Of a stretch of DNA of 64,000 bases, positions 56,205-64,000 are shown in pieces. Positions within the stretch are counted from its first letter, which is position 1, and every line of letters starts with the position of its first letter. The notes beneath the pieces are model-generated. The model saw nothing but the letters and a program-made list of their open reading frames with translations, did no database searches and was not told the origin of the DNA. The translations under genes were made by a program, and so were the position numbers. The stretch spans positions 1-64,000 of the forward strand of contig NZ_QKMR01000007.1 in the NCBI RefSeq assembly GCF_003208175.1, read 5' to 3'. Source of the DNA: Ruminiclostridium sufflavum DSM 19573 (GTDB lineage: Bacteria > Bacillota > Clostridia > Acetivibrionales > DSM-1351).

Positions 56205-56246
56205 GTTAAAGCGAGACAGATTACAAATGCAATCTGCCTCATTAGT

Positions 56247-56321
56247 TGGAGCGGGTTAAGAGATTCGAACTCTCGACTTTCACCTTGGCAAGGTGACACT
56301 CTACCACTGAGTTAAACCCGC
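56247..56321 (-). tRNA. tRNA-Gly (GCC)
   Basis: A 75-nt cloverleaf with acceptor GCGGGTT / AACCCGC, anticodon GCC (CTTGCCAAG), and T-loop GTTCGAATC. CCA is encoded. It lies 42 nt upstream of tRNA-Cys. Confidence 0.97.
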
Positions 56322-56324
56322 ATT

Positions 56325-56400
56325 TGGTGCCCAGAGCCGGAATCGAACCAGCGACACGGGGATTTTCAGTCCCCTGCTCTACCGACTGAGCTATCTGGGC
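56325..56400 (-). tRNA. tRNA-Phe (GAA)
   Basis: A 76-nt cloverleaf with acceptor GCCCAGA / TCTGGGC, anticodon GAA (ACTGAAAAT), and T-loop GGTTCGATTCC. CCA is encoded. It is 3 nt from tRNA-Gly. Confidence 0.97.
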
Positions 56401-56404
56401 AAAT

Positions 56405-56481
56405 TGGCGACCCGGAACGGGCTCGAACCGTCGACCTCCAGCGTGACAGGCTGGCATTCTAACCAACTGAACTACCGGGCC
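56405..56481 (-). tRNA. tRNA-Asp (GTC)
   Basis: A 77-nt cloverleaf with acceptor GGCCCGG / CCGGGTC (one G-U pair), anticodon GTC (CCTGTCACG), and T-loop GGTTCGAGCC. CCA is encoded. Confidence 0.97.
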
Positions 56482-56505
56482 AATTTGTATGTCTTTCACG
56501 GAGCA

Positions 56506-56581
56506 TGGTGGGAACTATAGGGCTCGAACCTATGACCCTCTGCTTGTAAGGCAGATGCTCTCCCAGCTGAGCTAAGCTCCC
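56506..56581 (-). tRNA. tRNA-Val (TAC)
   Basis: A 76-nt cloverleaf with acceptor GGGAGCT / AGTTCCC (one G-U pair), anticodon TAC (CTTACAAG), and T-loop GGTTCGAGCCC. CCA is encoded. It is first in the operon, 30 nt downstream of the promoter -10. Confidence 0.97.
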
Positions 56582-56610
56582 ATTGCTTAACTCCGTGAGC
56601 GACAATTGAT

Positions 56611-56639
56611 AGTATACAAGACAATGTTGCTAAAGTCAA
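56611..56639 (-). promoter_or_regulatory. Promoter of the tRNA operon
   Basis: TTGACT (56634-56639) and TATACT (56611-56616) lie 17 nt apart on the minus strand. AT-rich DNA with A/T tracts lies upstream. Confidence 0.8.
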
Positions 56640-56724
56640 CAACTTTTTTTACCTTTTTTTAAAAATATTTTTATAATACTTTGCAATACTCAATAATACT
56701 CAAAAAATCTAACAAAATCATATT

Positions 56725-57609
56725 TTACTCCCTTTTATGGAGCCCTCTAATAAGCCTCTCTAAATCTATATGAGTAAAATTATATTTTGTATTGCAAAAA
56801 TGGCATTGCAGCTCTGCGCCCTTTCCGTCTTCAAGTATTTCAAGCAAGTCTTCTTTTCCGATACTAATCAGATTCCTCTCCATCCTGTCTTTTGAGCAGT
56901 TACATTTAAAGCTGCAAGGCACCTTTTCTATAACTTTGGGATTCATGCCCTCCAATAAACGCTCTAAAATCTGTTCTGGGGCAACACCGTCAGATAGCAG
57001 CTGAGATATAGGAGGAAAACCTATTAATCGTTCCTCGAGCTTCTCAATTGTCTCCTCGTCTGTTCCCGGCATGAGTTGAATTATAAATCCGCCGGAAGCT
57101 TTGACGCCGCTCACATCAATAAGAACTCCCAAAGCAACTGTTGACGGCACTTGCTCTGATTTTGCAAAATAATACGTTAAATCATCCGCTATTTCACCTG
57201 AAACCAAATCCGAAAAACCTATATACGGCTCTTTAAGGCCCATATCCTTAATGACATTGATATATCCATAGCCTACTGCTGTCCTTATATCCAGCTTGCC
57301 TCGTTCGTTCAGCGGCAAATCAACAACAGGATTATCCACATATCCTCTCACATTCGCATTAGAGTCAGAAGCTACCACTATGCCTCCCAGCGGGCCATTT
57401 CCTTTAATTTGAATTGTAAGCTTATCCTTTTCGCCTTTTAACATTTTTGACATCATTGCTACTGCCGTAAGCGTCCTGCCCAAAGCCGATGCGGCTATCG
57501 GCGACAGGCCATGCACCAGCCTTGCCTTTTCCACAAGCTCCGTTGATACTGATGCAAAAGCACGTACTGTCCCTTCTGCTGCTGTTACCCGTACGATGTA
57601 GTCATTCAT
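56725..57609 (-). CDS. hslO: Redox-regulated chaperone Hsp33
   Basis: A 294-residue chaperone activated by oxidation. The substrate-binding domain spans about residues 1-225 (LSPIAASALGRTLTAVAMMS, NGPLGGIVVASD). The C-terminal zinc switch has the CNC pair (FKCNCSKDRM) and the CxxC pair (LQCHFCNTKY) that hold zinc when reduced. The length is normal. The ATG follows GAGAGG. Confidence 0.96.
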   Translation of the reverse strand: MNDYIVRVTAAEGTVRAFASVSTELVEKARLVHGLSPIAASALGRTLTAVAMMSKMLKGEKDKLTIQIKGNGPLGGIVVASDSNANVRGYVDNPVVDLPLNERGKLDIRTAVGYGYINVIKDMGLKEPYIGFSDLVSGEIADDLTYYFAKSEQVPSTVALGVLIDVSGVKASGGFIIQLMPGTDEETIEKLEERLIGFPPISQLLSDGVAPEQILERLLEGMNPKVIEKVPCSFKCNCSKDRMERNLISIGKEDLLEILEDGKGAELQCHFCNTKYNFTHIDLERLIRGLHKRE

Positions 57610-57675
57610 TTTTATATTCCTCTCATGCTTCTCGTATTATGTTTATTATCTACAATTATCTAAAAACATTGAAAA

Positions 57676-57700
57676 CCCCGATATATATAATATATCGGGG
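57676..57700 (-). terminator. Intrinsic terminator of the cold-shock gene
   Basis: CCCCGATATAT and ATATATCGGGG pair around a short loop and are followed by TTTTC on the minus strand, 36 nt past the csp stop. Confidence 0.7.
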
Positions 57701-57736
57701 TATAATGGCTACTTCAGTATATAGTTAAAGCAATTA

Positions 57737-57937
57737 TTATGCTCTCTGAACATTTGCAGCCTGAGGACCCTTAGCTCCTTCAACAACTTCAAATACTACT
57801 TCTGAGCCTTCCTCAAGTGTTTTGTATCCATCCATAGTGATTGCTGAGAAATGTACAAATACGTCATTTCCGCCGTCTCTTTCGATAAATCCAAAGCCTT
57901 TTTCAGCATTAAACCATTTAACTCTTCCCTTTTCCAT
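57737..57937 (-). CDS. cspA: Cold-shock protein
   Basis: A 66-residue CSD protein binding single-stranded nucleic acid. The RNP1-like [11 protein letters not shown] and RNP2-like [10 protein letters not shown] motifs are complete, and GPQAANVQ closes the fold. The ATG follows AGGAGG. A leader of about 65 nt contains a hairpin (CGCGAT / ATCGCG), and the promoter is at 58009. The strain probably has other paralogues, so the letter is nominal. Confidence 0.93.
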   Translation of the reverse strand: MEKGRVKWFNAEKGFGFIERDGGNDVFVHFSAITMDGYKTLEEGSEVVFEVVEGAKGPQAANVQRA

Positions 57938-58008
57938 CGATCAATTCCTCCTGAAATATAACTAAACTTATTGCGCGATATGATCGCGTCCTTTTAACAA
58001 CATATAGA

Positions 58009-58037
58009 AGTTTAACATATATCTTGCTAACTGTCAA
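58009..58037 (-). promoter_or_regulatory. Promoter of the cold-shock gene
   Basis: TTGACA (58032-58037) and TAAACT (58009-58014) lie 17 nt apart on the minus strand. Confidence 0.7.
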
Positions 58038-58152
58038 ATGATATTTATTTTTAGTCTCCACATGACGCAAAGAAAATACTAATCATATTAAGCGCTATAA
58101 ATTATTTTCTCTACTTTTGGAGCAATTACACCTGTAAATATAATCTAATGCT

Positions 58153-58905
58153 TCAGATATTAACTTTTCTGCATATGTAAAAATTTCTGTTGCTTTTTTC
58201 TGTCGGTTTTTTCAGCCTCAGTTCATTATACACAGATACAAGCTCTAGTCTAGAAGCATCGATAAACTTTATTATTTCATCATTTGAATATGCCCGCTCG
58301 AAATGCATTTCATCAAATCTTTCATAAAACTTATTCTGCTTTACAAAAAATGTCAAGTCAAACCTTGCTATTTTTGTTTTGTGATTATACCGGTTCTCCC
58401 AAAGATATGTAACCTCCTCACCTATTTCATAAAAAAGATTATCCGAAATAACCTTTTCAAATTTATACTGTGTATTGACATCAAAAATAAACAGCCCGTT
58501 AGGGTTCAAGTAATTATGGACCAGCCTAAACAGCTTTTGAACCTGAGATGCCCTAGTAAGGTAATTAAAGCTGTCAAGCAGGCAAACTATTACATCCACA
58601 GTGCCGTAAAGCTCAAAATTACACATATCCTGATTAAGAAACAGTATATCAAGGCCTTCCTTTTTTGCTTTTTCGCTGGCACAGTCCAGCATTTCCGTTG
58701 ATAAATCCAGACAAATCATCTCATGCCCGCGTCTGGCCATTTCTATACCAAAGCTGCCCGTACCGCAGCCAAGCTCCAATATCATAGAAGCCTCTGCCTT
58801 ATGCTTCTCAATAATACTTTCCACATAATCCGCCCATTTTTTATAATCTATATCATGGGTCAATTTATCATATACATACGCAAAATTATTATAAATTTCA
58901 CTCAC
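58153..58905 (-). CDS. Class I SAM-dependent methyltransferase
   Basis: A 250-residue methyltransferase. SAM motif I ILELGCGTGSFGIEMARRG is complete; motif II is MICLDLSTEML and motif IV VDVIVCLLDSFNYL. The N-terminus (YNNFAYVYDKLTHDIDYKKW) is typical of a small-molecule methyltransferase group whose substrate is unknown. The start is GTG with AAGGA almost abutting it, so the exact start is uncertain. Monocistronic by appearance. Confidence 0.85.
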   Translation of the reverse strand: MSEIYNNFAYVYDKLTHDIDYKKWADYVESIIEKHKAEASMILELGCGTGSFGIEMARRGHEMICLDLSTEMLDCASEKAKKEGLDILFLNQDMCNFELYGTVDVIVCLLDSFNYLTRASQVQKLFRLVHNYLNPNGLFIFDVNTQYKFEKVISDNLFYEIGEEVTYLWENRYNHKTKIARFDLTFFVKQNKFYERFDEMHFERAYSNDEIIKFIDASRLELVSVYNELRLKKPTEKSNRNFYICRKVNI

Positions 58906-59037
58906 GTCCTTATCGGCTTTTTATATCCTTATAATTCTATCACAAATTCCACAAATAAAGAGCGAATTTATCAATACGCAATCCATATCTGCTAAAGCCT
59001 CCTAATGCTAAAAACAGATTCAAAGTCCAGACTGCGT

Positions 59038-59064
59038 AAAAGCCAGCAAATTAAATTTGCTGGC
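59038..59064 (-). terminator. Terminator overlapping the stop of the spore protein gene
   Basis: GCCAGCAAATT and AATTTGCTGGC form an 11-bp perfect stem followed by TTTT on the minus strand. The stop codon TAA (59051-59053) lies in the loop and upper stem. Confidence 0.75.
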
Positions 59065-59230
59065 CCTCTTGTATCTGTGTCTTCCTTCTTTTATTAACCA
59101 GTCCGCCGATTCGGCCTGTTTCCTTTGGACTCAGACTTTTCCAGCCATCCCGCATAACCTTTTCTATCAATCCAAGCTCACGTGCAATTTCATATTTTAC
59201 CTTCTCATTTTCATCCATAGTTATGTTCAT
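59051..59230 (-). CDS. Alpha/beta-type small acid-soluble spore protein
   Basis: At least 59 residues. KYEIARELGL and DGWKSLSPKETGRIGGLVNK match the two conserved blocks of alpha/beta-type SASPs, which coat spore DNA and carry the GPR cleavage site (the family E-I/F-A motif). The ATG at 59230 has no good site. The frame is open to an ATT at 59272 lying 6 nt after GGAGG, which would add 14 residues. A competing ATG at 59268 encodes only a 10-residue peptide. Confidence 0.82.
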   Translation of the reverse strand: MNITMDENEKVKYEIARELGLIEKVMRDGWKSLSPKETGRIGGLVNKRRKTQIQEGQQI

Positions 59231-59381
59231 GCCTATTATCTGTTGAAAACCTTGTAAAACATCGGCATGAATAAGGCACCTCCTTGAATAAGTATATTTA
59301 GAGTTTTTCAGTTTGTATAAAACTTCTCTGCTACTTGGTATTATGTGGCTTATTAGTAAAAATTATACCTTAAAATTTGTA

Positions 59382-60620
59382 TTATTTGTTGGATAATACA
59401 TCTATAGCCTTCTGAAGCTGTATATCGTCTTCTCGCGGAATAACAGAAACAGATGTGTCTTTATATTTCTCATCAAGTTTAACCTCTATATCGGGCTTTA
59501 TGCCCTCTCCTTGAATGCATATACCGGCCGGGGTAAAATACCTTGCGATGGTCAGCTTTATTCCCGTCCCGTCATTAAAACCGTATGTTGTTTGTACCAA
59601 GCCCTTGCCAAAGGTTTTGGTTCCTATCAGCGTTCCTTTTTTTAAATCCTTAATGGCTCCGGCAAGGATTTCTGATGCACTTGCGCTGTTACCGTTAGTC
59701 AGAACCACAATAGGCATATTCAGTTCTGTATCATCTGAGGCTTCCACTTCCTTTTTTCCGTTTCTGTCCTCGGTATATACAATTGTTCCCTTTGGCAATA
59801 TCCTGTCGGCCAAGTCTACAACTTCCTTGTATAAGCCTCCCGGGTTGTCTCTTACATCAATTATTAAAGACTTTGCCCCATCCTCCGTCAACTTGTCAAG
59901 CTGGCTGATAAAATTTTTACTTATGTTCTCGTCAAACATCTTTAATTTTATATATGCGATATTACCCTCCAGCATTTCGCTTCTGATATTCAATTTCGCA
60001 ACTATTTTCTTTCTTACAACCTTAATATCCAATGTGCTGTTAAGAGACTCTCTGAATATAGTCAGTACGGTTTCTGTATTTTCCTCTCCCTTTATCATAC
60101 TTGCTATCAGTGTGTCGTCTTTAATGTCAGTTATATCTTTTCCGTCAATTTTAAGTATTTTGTCACCCTGCTTAATTCCGGCCACTTTTGCCGGAGAGTC
60201 ATCAAACGGTTCCAGAACCGTCGCTATTCCATTTTTATCAAGAATTATAGGCAATCCGATGCCCACATAATTATCCTCGGTATTCTTTTGCAGATCCATA
60301 AACCATTTCATCTGTTCCTTGTCATAATAAACAGTATAAGGATCCTTTAACGAATCCGCCATTCCCTTTATAGCACCTTCTACAAGATTGTTTGTATCGA
60401 CATTCTCATAATACTTGCTTTGCAGAATACTTCTGGCTTCATTGAACTTTTCAATCGTTTCCCTGCTTACGCTGCTTTTGCTGAAGGCCAGCGAATAGCT
60501 CCCCGAAAAATAGCCAATTCCCATAAAAAGCAGTGCACATACCAAAAAAGATATCAAGGCTGTCATTACAATAATACTTTTTAAATTCTTAGGATAGAAT
60601 TCCTTTTTATCAAAATCCAA
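59382..60620 (-). CDS. ctpA: S41-family C-terminal processing protease
   Basis: About 412 residues. One N-terminal membrane anchor (about residues 15-38) is followed by a PDZ domain (about 100-185, AKVAGIKQGDKILKIDGKDI). The peptidase domain has the Ser motif TNGNSASASEILAGA and the Lys motif GTKTFGKGLVQT. It acts outside the membrane, as CtpA/CtpB do in envelope and spore signalling. The TTG at 60620 has AGAGGTG with good spacing; a GTG three codons earlier overlaps that site. It is downstream of the M23 gene. Confidence 0.93.
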   Translation of the reverse strand: MDFDKKEFYPKNLKSIIVMTALISFLVCALLFMGIGYFSGSYSLAFSKSSVSRETIEKFNEARSILQSKYYENVDTNNLVEGAIKGMADSLKDPYTVYYDKEQMKWFMDLQKNTEDNYVGIGLPIILDKNGIATVLEPFDDSPAKVAGIKQGDKILKIDGKDITDIKDDTLIASMIKGEENTETVLTIFRESLNSTLDIKVVRKKIVAKLNIRSEMLEGNIAYIKLKMFDENISKNFISQLDKLTEDGAKSLIIDVRDNPGGLYKEVVDLADRILPKGTIVYTEDRNGKKEVEASDDTELNMPIVVLTNGNSASASEILAGAIKDLKKGTLIGTKTFGKGLVQTTYGFNDGTGIKLTIARYFTPAGICIQGEGIKPDIEVKLDEKYKDTSVSVIPREDDIQLQKAIDVLSNK

Positions 60621-60739
60621 AATATTCACCTCTTGATCTTCAAACTTTTTATTTTTAATTCACATATTAATATCCCACAGATTGCTTCAATGCAAATAAG
60701 TATTATATATATTGATATGCTTAAATCGGCAATAATAAA

Positions 60740-60758
60740 CCCGCATTTTTTATGCGGG
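60740..60758 (-). terminator. Intrinsic terminator after the M23 peptidase gene
   Basis: CCCGCAT and ATGCGGG pair across a 5-nt loop, followed by TTTATTATT on the minus strand. It lies 130 nt past the stop, beyond a repeat-like stretch. Confidence 0.6.
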
Positions 60759-60780
60759 CTCAATTTCATAAAATTTTTAA

Positions 60781-60862
60781 AGGCAATTACGTTTTAAGCG
60801 TTGGCAACGATAGACTATCGTGACGATATCATCGGTTCCTCAGCCGACAGCGGTTGACCTTT
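60781..60862 (+). repeat. Degenerate copy of the dispersed repeat
   Basis: GGCAATTACGTTTTAAGCG, GACGATATCATCGG, and CAGCCGACAGCGGTTGACC follow the order of the copy at 24178 (ATTAC, palindrome, AGCCGATAG, TTGAC), but with many changes. Assignment is tentative. Confidence 0.4.
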
Positions 60863-60889
60863 GGCAACTGGCTTTATATTTTTTAATTA

Positions 60890-62020
60890 TTATGTAAAGT
60901 AACCCATAGGATCCTTTGTTTGACCATTCACTCTTACTTCAAAATGTAAATGAGGCCCGGTTGAAAGCCCTGTACTTCCTACCTTTCCTATAACATCACC
61001 TTTGCTAACCTTATCTCCCACACTCACAAGCAACTTGCTTTGATGTCCGTACAAGGTGGCTATTCCATCTCCATGATCTATTATAATACAATTCCCATAT
61101 CCCCCGTTCCAGCCCGCTAAAATTACCTTACCGCTGTTGGCGGCAACAATACTGGCTCCTGAAGGAGCGTTAATATCAACACCTGTATGAAATTTTCTGA
61201 CCTTGTATATCGGATGTATTCTATAGCCATATGGAGAAGAAATTCCCGTATATCCCGGAGTCGGCCACTTCATAACTCCTCCGGCATACTTTGTTGTCTT
61301 GTCCTGTAATTGGGATATCTTGCTTTCAAGCTCCTTTGACAGCTCTATCATTTCATCTTCTTTTTTCTCAGCTGCCTTCAGCCTTGATTTTTGGCTTTCA
61401 ACATCAGACTCCATTTTCGCTCTTGAAGTCTTTATGTCAGAAACCTTTGCATTAAGAGTTTTTAACTGCACCTTCTTTTTTTCGAGCTCATTGAGCTTCG
61501 CCTGCTTTTTTATTTCAGTATTTTCCTTGCCTAACGCGATTTCTTTAATTAATTTCTCGTCATTCTCTTTTACGAGAGATATAAGCTCAATTCTTGAGAA
61601 AAACTCGCTGAAGCTTTTTGATTCAATAAAGATTTCCAGTGAGGATTTATTCATATTTTGATACATAACCCTCATTCTAGTCTTAAACAGCTCGTTTTTA
61701 TATTCGTACTCCTTCTCGATGGCATCTATCTCTTTGTTTATAAGGTCAATATCCGCATTGACCTTTGATATTTCTTCTGATTTTTTCTGCATAGTGTCCT
61801 TGGTTTTTTCCGCATCAGCCTGAAGCTTCTCTATATCGGAAGTTTTTTGTTTTATCTCGCTTTCCAAAGCCTTTTTCTCCTTAGCCAGCTGAGATATCTT
61901 GCTGCTAACCTGTTTCTGTTGATTTTTTGCGCTTTCAAGGCTTGATGCTGCACTGACAGGTATAATAACGCATGAAAATATGTATATAGCCGCCATAAGC
62001 ATAGATAATCTTTTCTTCAT
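60890..62020 (-). CDS. EnvC-like murein hydrolase (activator), M23 family
   Basis: A 376-residue secreted protein. A signal peptide (cleavage near residue 24, VSAAS) precedes long coiled coils (about 26-105 and 165-240) and a C-terminal LytM domain with FHTGVDINAPSG and HLHFEVRVNG. The usual zinc ligands His and Asp plus the HxH motif are present, so it may be an active hydrolase. It follows ftsX, whose extracellular loop controls such proteins. Confidence 0.93.
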   Translation of the reverse strand: MKKRLSMLMAAIYIFSCVIIPVSAASSLESAKNQQKQVSSKISQLAKEKKALESEIKQKTSDIEKLQADAEKTKDTMQKKSEEISKVNADIDLINKEIDAIEKEYEYKNELFKTRMRVMYQNMNKSSLEIFIESKSFSEFFSRIELISLVKENDEKLIKEIALGKENTEIKKQAKLNELEKKKVQLKTLNAKVSDIKTSRAKMESDVESQKSRLKAAEKKEDEMIELSKELESKISQLQDKTTKYAGGVMKWPTPGYTGISSPYGYRIHPIYKVRKFHTGVDINAPSGASIVAANSGKVILAGWNGGYGNCIIIDHGDGIATLYGHQSKLLVSVGDKVSKGDVIGKVGSTGLSTGPHLHFEVRVNGQTKDPMGYFT

Positions 62021-62076
62021 TTTTTATCCTCCCATTTTTATCTTCTGTTAAAAACTCATTTTAATTATATACTGCT

Positions 62077-62140
62077 TTCAAAATTAGCTTTAAAGCTTGT
62101 CTCTCCTAAAAAGACGATATTAATATCGTCACCAAGACCA
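62077..62140 (-). repeat. Dispersed intergenic repeat, copy 9 (partial)
   Basis: TTTCAAAATTAGC, AAAGCTT, CCTAAAAAGACGATATTAAT and CGTC align with the copy at 35204 through the palindrome; the TGACTTTAGTCA end is lost. It lies between ftsX and the M23 gene. Confidence 0.6.
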
Positions 62141-62192
62141 TATTTAGTTTTTAATCAAAGCTTTCCCCAACCCTTGGGCAAATCATTAGCTT

Positions 62193-63113
62193 TTATACGT
62201 GAAGATGCTTCCGTATAGACAAAGCACTTCCCGATGCACCTATAACAGTGCTGATGCCCATATAAATCAGCGCTAACGTGCCACAAACAGCTTTAAACTT
62301 CACAGTCGCAAAACCGCCGCCGAACACTGCCAAATCCTTGCTCATTATAGGCTCTCCAAGACTGTATATATATGCGACAAGCACAAAGGCTATAATTGCC
62401 CCTATAATACCAATAAATATTCCTTCATATATGAAAGGCCATCTTATAAACCAATCTGTAGCACCAATATACTTCATTATATTAATTTCCTTACGTCTTG
62501 CAAATACCGTCAGCTTGATGGTATTTGATATAATAAACAGGGATATGACCAATAAAAGCCCTATTAGCACTATACTGATGATTTTAACCCAATTTGATAC
62601 TTTCTGAATGACATCAATGGTCTTCTGCGAATACTCTACATTTTCAACTCCCGGAAACGAAAGAAACTCTGTTGCGGCAAGCTCACTATTTTCGGGATTG
62701 TCCACCTTAACAATAAAAGATACATTCATGAAGCTCTCGTCATATCCCGATAAAATATCCGAGCCTCCTTCTTCCTGTTTATTGTCGGCAAGATATTTCT
62801 TTAATTGCTCAAAAGCCTCTTTTTTGGACACAACAGTAAAGCTCTCCACATATTCATTGCCTGCAATTTCAGTCTGAACCGCATCAACCTGCTCGTCTGT
62901 AAGCTCCGGAAGGCAAAACACCTGCATTGTCGGTTGCTGTGATAATACAGATATATTGTAGTTTAGGTTTACTAATATTAAATAAAATACTCCAAACAAA
63001 ATCAAGGCGGCACTTATTATACTAATTGATGCAAGTGACATAAGCCTGTTTCTTGAAGCATTCAGAATACTTGTCTTAAGAATATATTTTATACTCCGTA
63101 TCTTCATCCCCAT
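62193..63113 (-). CDS. ftsX: Cell-division permease-like protein FtsX
   Basis: A 306-residue membrane protein with four segments (near residues 25-50, 177-200, 225-250, 275-295). A large extracellular loop after the first segment (about 52-170, starting SVLSQQPTMQVFCLPELTDE) normally engages the murein hydrolase partner. The RRKEINIMKYIGATDWFIRWP stretch precedes the third segment. It overlaps the ftsE 3' end; the ATG two codons later is also possible. Confidence 0.95.
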   Translation of the reverse strand: MGMKIRSIKYILKTSILNASRNRLMSLASISIISAALILFGVFYLILVNLNYNISVLSQQPTMQVFCLPELTDEQVDAVQTEIAGNEYVESFTVVSKKEAFEQLKKYLADNKQEEGGSDILSGYDESFMNVSFIVKVDNPENSELAATEFLSFPGVENVEYSQKTIDVIQKVSNWVKIISIVLIGLLLVISLFIISNTIKLTVFARRKEINIMKYIGATDWFIRWPFIYEGIFIGIIGAIIAFVLVAYIYSLGEPIMSKDLAVFGGGFATVKFKAVCGTLALIYMGISTVIGASGSALSIRKHLHV

Positions 63114-63789
63114 AAAGCCCTTTCTGCTGATCTCTTATTATTCGTCCCTTGTCAATAGCTATTACTCTTTTCTTCATAGCATCAACTATGCTTTTCTCAT
63201 GAGTAGCAACAACAACAGTAGTCCCCCTCTGATTGACTTCCGTCAAAAGCTTTACAATTTCCCATGAATTTTCAGGATCCAAGTTTCCAGTCGGTTCATC
63301 TGCAATCAATAAAGCCGGGCTGTTTACCAGAGCTCTGGCAATAGCCACACGCTGCTGTTCTCCTCCTGACAGCTGATGAGGATAAGCATTAGCCTTTCTG
63401 CTCAAGCCAACCAAGGCAAGTGACATAGGCACCTGCCTTCGTATTTCCTTCGGAATGCATTCCGTTATTTCCATTGCAAATGCAACATTTTCATAGACAG
63501 TTTTATTGGGGAGCAGCCTGAAATCCTGAAAAACCATTCCCATTCCGCGGCGTAAGTACGGAATCTGCTTGTGATGAAGATTTGACAGCTGATAACCGTT
63601 TACAATTACCTCTCCCTCGGTAACAGCCTCTTCCTTCATTAAAAGCTTCAGTAAAGTTGACTTCCCCGATCCGCTTGAGCCTATGATAAAAGCAAAATCT
63701 CCCTTATTAATTTTTAAGTTAATACCCTTTAATGCAACAGTTCCGTTTGGATACTTCTTGCTCACATTAATAAATTCTACCACTTTCAA
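63076..63789 (-). CDS. ftsE: Cell-division ATP-binding protein FtsE
   Basis: A 237-residue ABC ATPase. Walker A is IGSSGSGKSTLLKLL, the signature HQLSGGEQQRVAIARAL, and Walker B LLIADEPTGNLDP, with the H-loop VVVATHEKS. With FtsX it gates peptidoglycan hydrolysis at division or during sporulation. It is the first gene of ftsE-ftsX-M23-ctpA. Confidence 0.96.
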   Translation of the reverse strand: MKVVEFINVSKKYPNGTVALKGINLKINKGDFAFIIGSSGSGKSTLLKLLMKEEAVTEGEVIVNGYQLSNLHHKQIPYLRRGMGMVFQDFRLLPNKTVYENVAFAMEITECIPKEIRRQVPMSLALVGLSRKANAYPHQLSGGEQQRVAIARALVNSPALLIADEPTGNLDPENSWEIVKLLTEVNQRGTTVVVATHEKSIVDAMKKRVIAIDKGRIIRDQQKGLYGDEDTEYKIYS

Positions 63790-63827
63790 ATAACTCCTTA
63801 TTAGTTTTTGTGTCCGTTACCCCAAGC

Positions 63828-64000
63828 TCACTCATTGATGCTTGCCAAATATTTTCTGACTAAGACAGCTATCTTAAAGGTTACGGCATCATCAAAGCTT
63901 GTAAGCTCCAACCCTGTAATCCTTTTGATTTTTTCCAGTCTGTATACCAGAGTATTTCTGTGAATGTAAAGCTGCCTTGCAGTTTCACTGACATTTAAAT
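63828..64000 (-). CDS. PucR/CdaR-type regulator, C-terminal part (runs off the window)
   Basis: Only the last 56 residues are in the window. LNVSETARQLYIHRNTLVYR and LEKIKRITGLELTSFDDAV form the helix-turn-helix that closes PucR/CdaR family regulators. The stop is the TGA at 63828-63830. The 5' part lies beyond position 64000, so the effector domain and exact function cannot be seen. It is on the same strand as ftsE, 38 nt upstream. Confidence 0.85.
   Translation of the reverse strand, partial: LNVSETARQLYIHRNTLVYRLEKIKRITGLELTSFDDAVTFKIAVLVRKYLASINE

Noticed and set aside
56242-56499. Minus-strand frame of 85 codons
   Set aside because: It is read straight through tRNA-Asp, tRNA-Phe and tRNA-Gly; such frames are a common false call.
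59515-60270. Plus-strand frame of 251 codons
   Set aside because: It is antisense to ctpA, whose PDZ and peptidase motifs are intact; no ribosome site precedes it.

Overview
The window looks like chromosome of a low-GC, spore-forming, Gram-positive anaerobe of the class Clostridia. The evidence is the AT-rich intergenic DNA, the strong GGAGG ribosome binding sites, the many TTG and GTG starts, sporulation genes (GerW/YtfJ, an alpha/beta-type small acid-soluble spore protein, a GerMN lipoprotein), a CIRCE element on groESL, and a long-form ribosome hibernation factor. A mesophilic Ruminiclostridium-like species would fit, but that is inference. Almost all genes lie on the minus strand; the exceptions are a small zinc-ribbon gene (35055) and an island of small genes (39225-40911). 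No prophage, IS element or CRISPR array is evident.

Layout, left to right. 1-480 is probably the tandem-promoter leader of an rRNA operon running out of the left edge. 503-5762 holds a partner-switching sigma module (STAS, degenerate RsbW, SigB/F-type sigma, intact RsbW-type kinase) downstream of lysS and greA. 6084-10557 holds guaB, a DUF6106 gene and groESL. 10663-21672 is a complete histidine operon, hisZ-G-D-C-B-purC-H-A-F-IE, ending in a TPR gene. 21818-28950 holds gerW, an ECF sigma/anti-sigma pair, pcrA, aroK, an LtaS-like membrane domain without its enzyme, and hpf. 29364-34797 holds a zinc-ribbon gene, a UDP-sugar pair and a split LigD/Ku end-joining cassette. 35055-41794 is a patchwork of short transcripts, including the plus-strand island. 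41975-46572 holds tex, a PfkB kinase, a 39-residue gene and uvsE. 46838-55785 is a polyol/pentose operon: ROK repressor, sugar ABC transporter, two zinc dehydrogenases and xylulokinase, with palindromic operator-like sites. 56130-56639 is a five-tRNA cluster. 56725-64000 holds hslO, csp, a methyltransferase, a spore protein gene, and ftsE-ftsX-M23 peptidase-ctpA, then the end of a PucR/CdaR-type regulator.

Several units are coherent. HisZ complements the short HisG; purC in the his operon joins purine synthesis to the pathway that releases AICAR; FtsEX sits with the EnvC-like hydrolase it normally controls; and the polyol dehydrogenases feed xylulokinase.

The most notable non-standard signals are: a dispersed intergenic repeat family (at least seven clear copies between 20029 and 62140) that in one place supplies the last codons of a gene; an RsbW homologue lacking ATP-binding motifs beside an intact one; a cluster of DnaA boxes upstream of hpf; a thioredoxin-reductase-like flavoprotein without the usual NADPH motif; a spore-protein gene that may start at AUU; and a Cys-rich tandemly repeated membrane protein.
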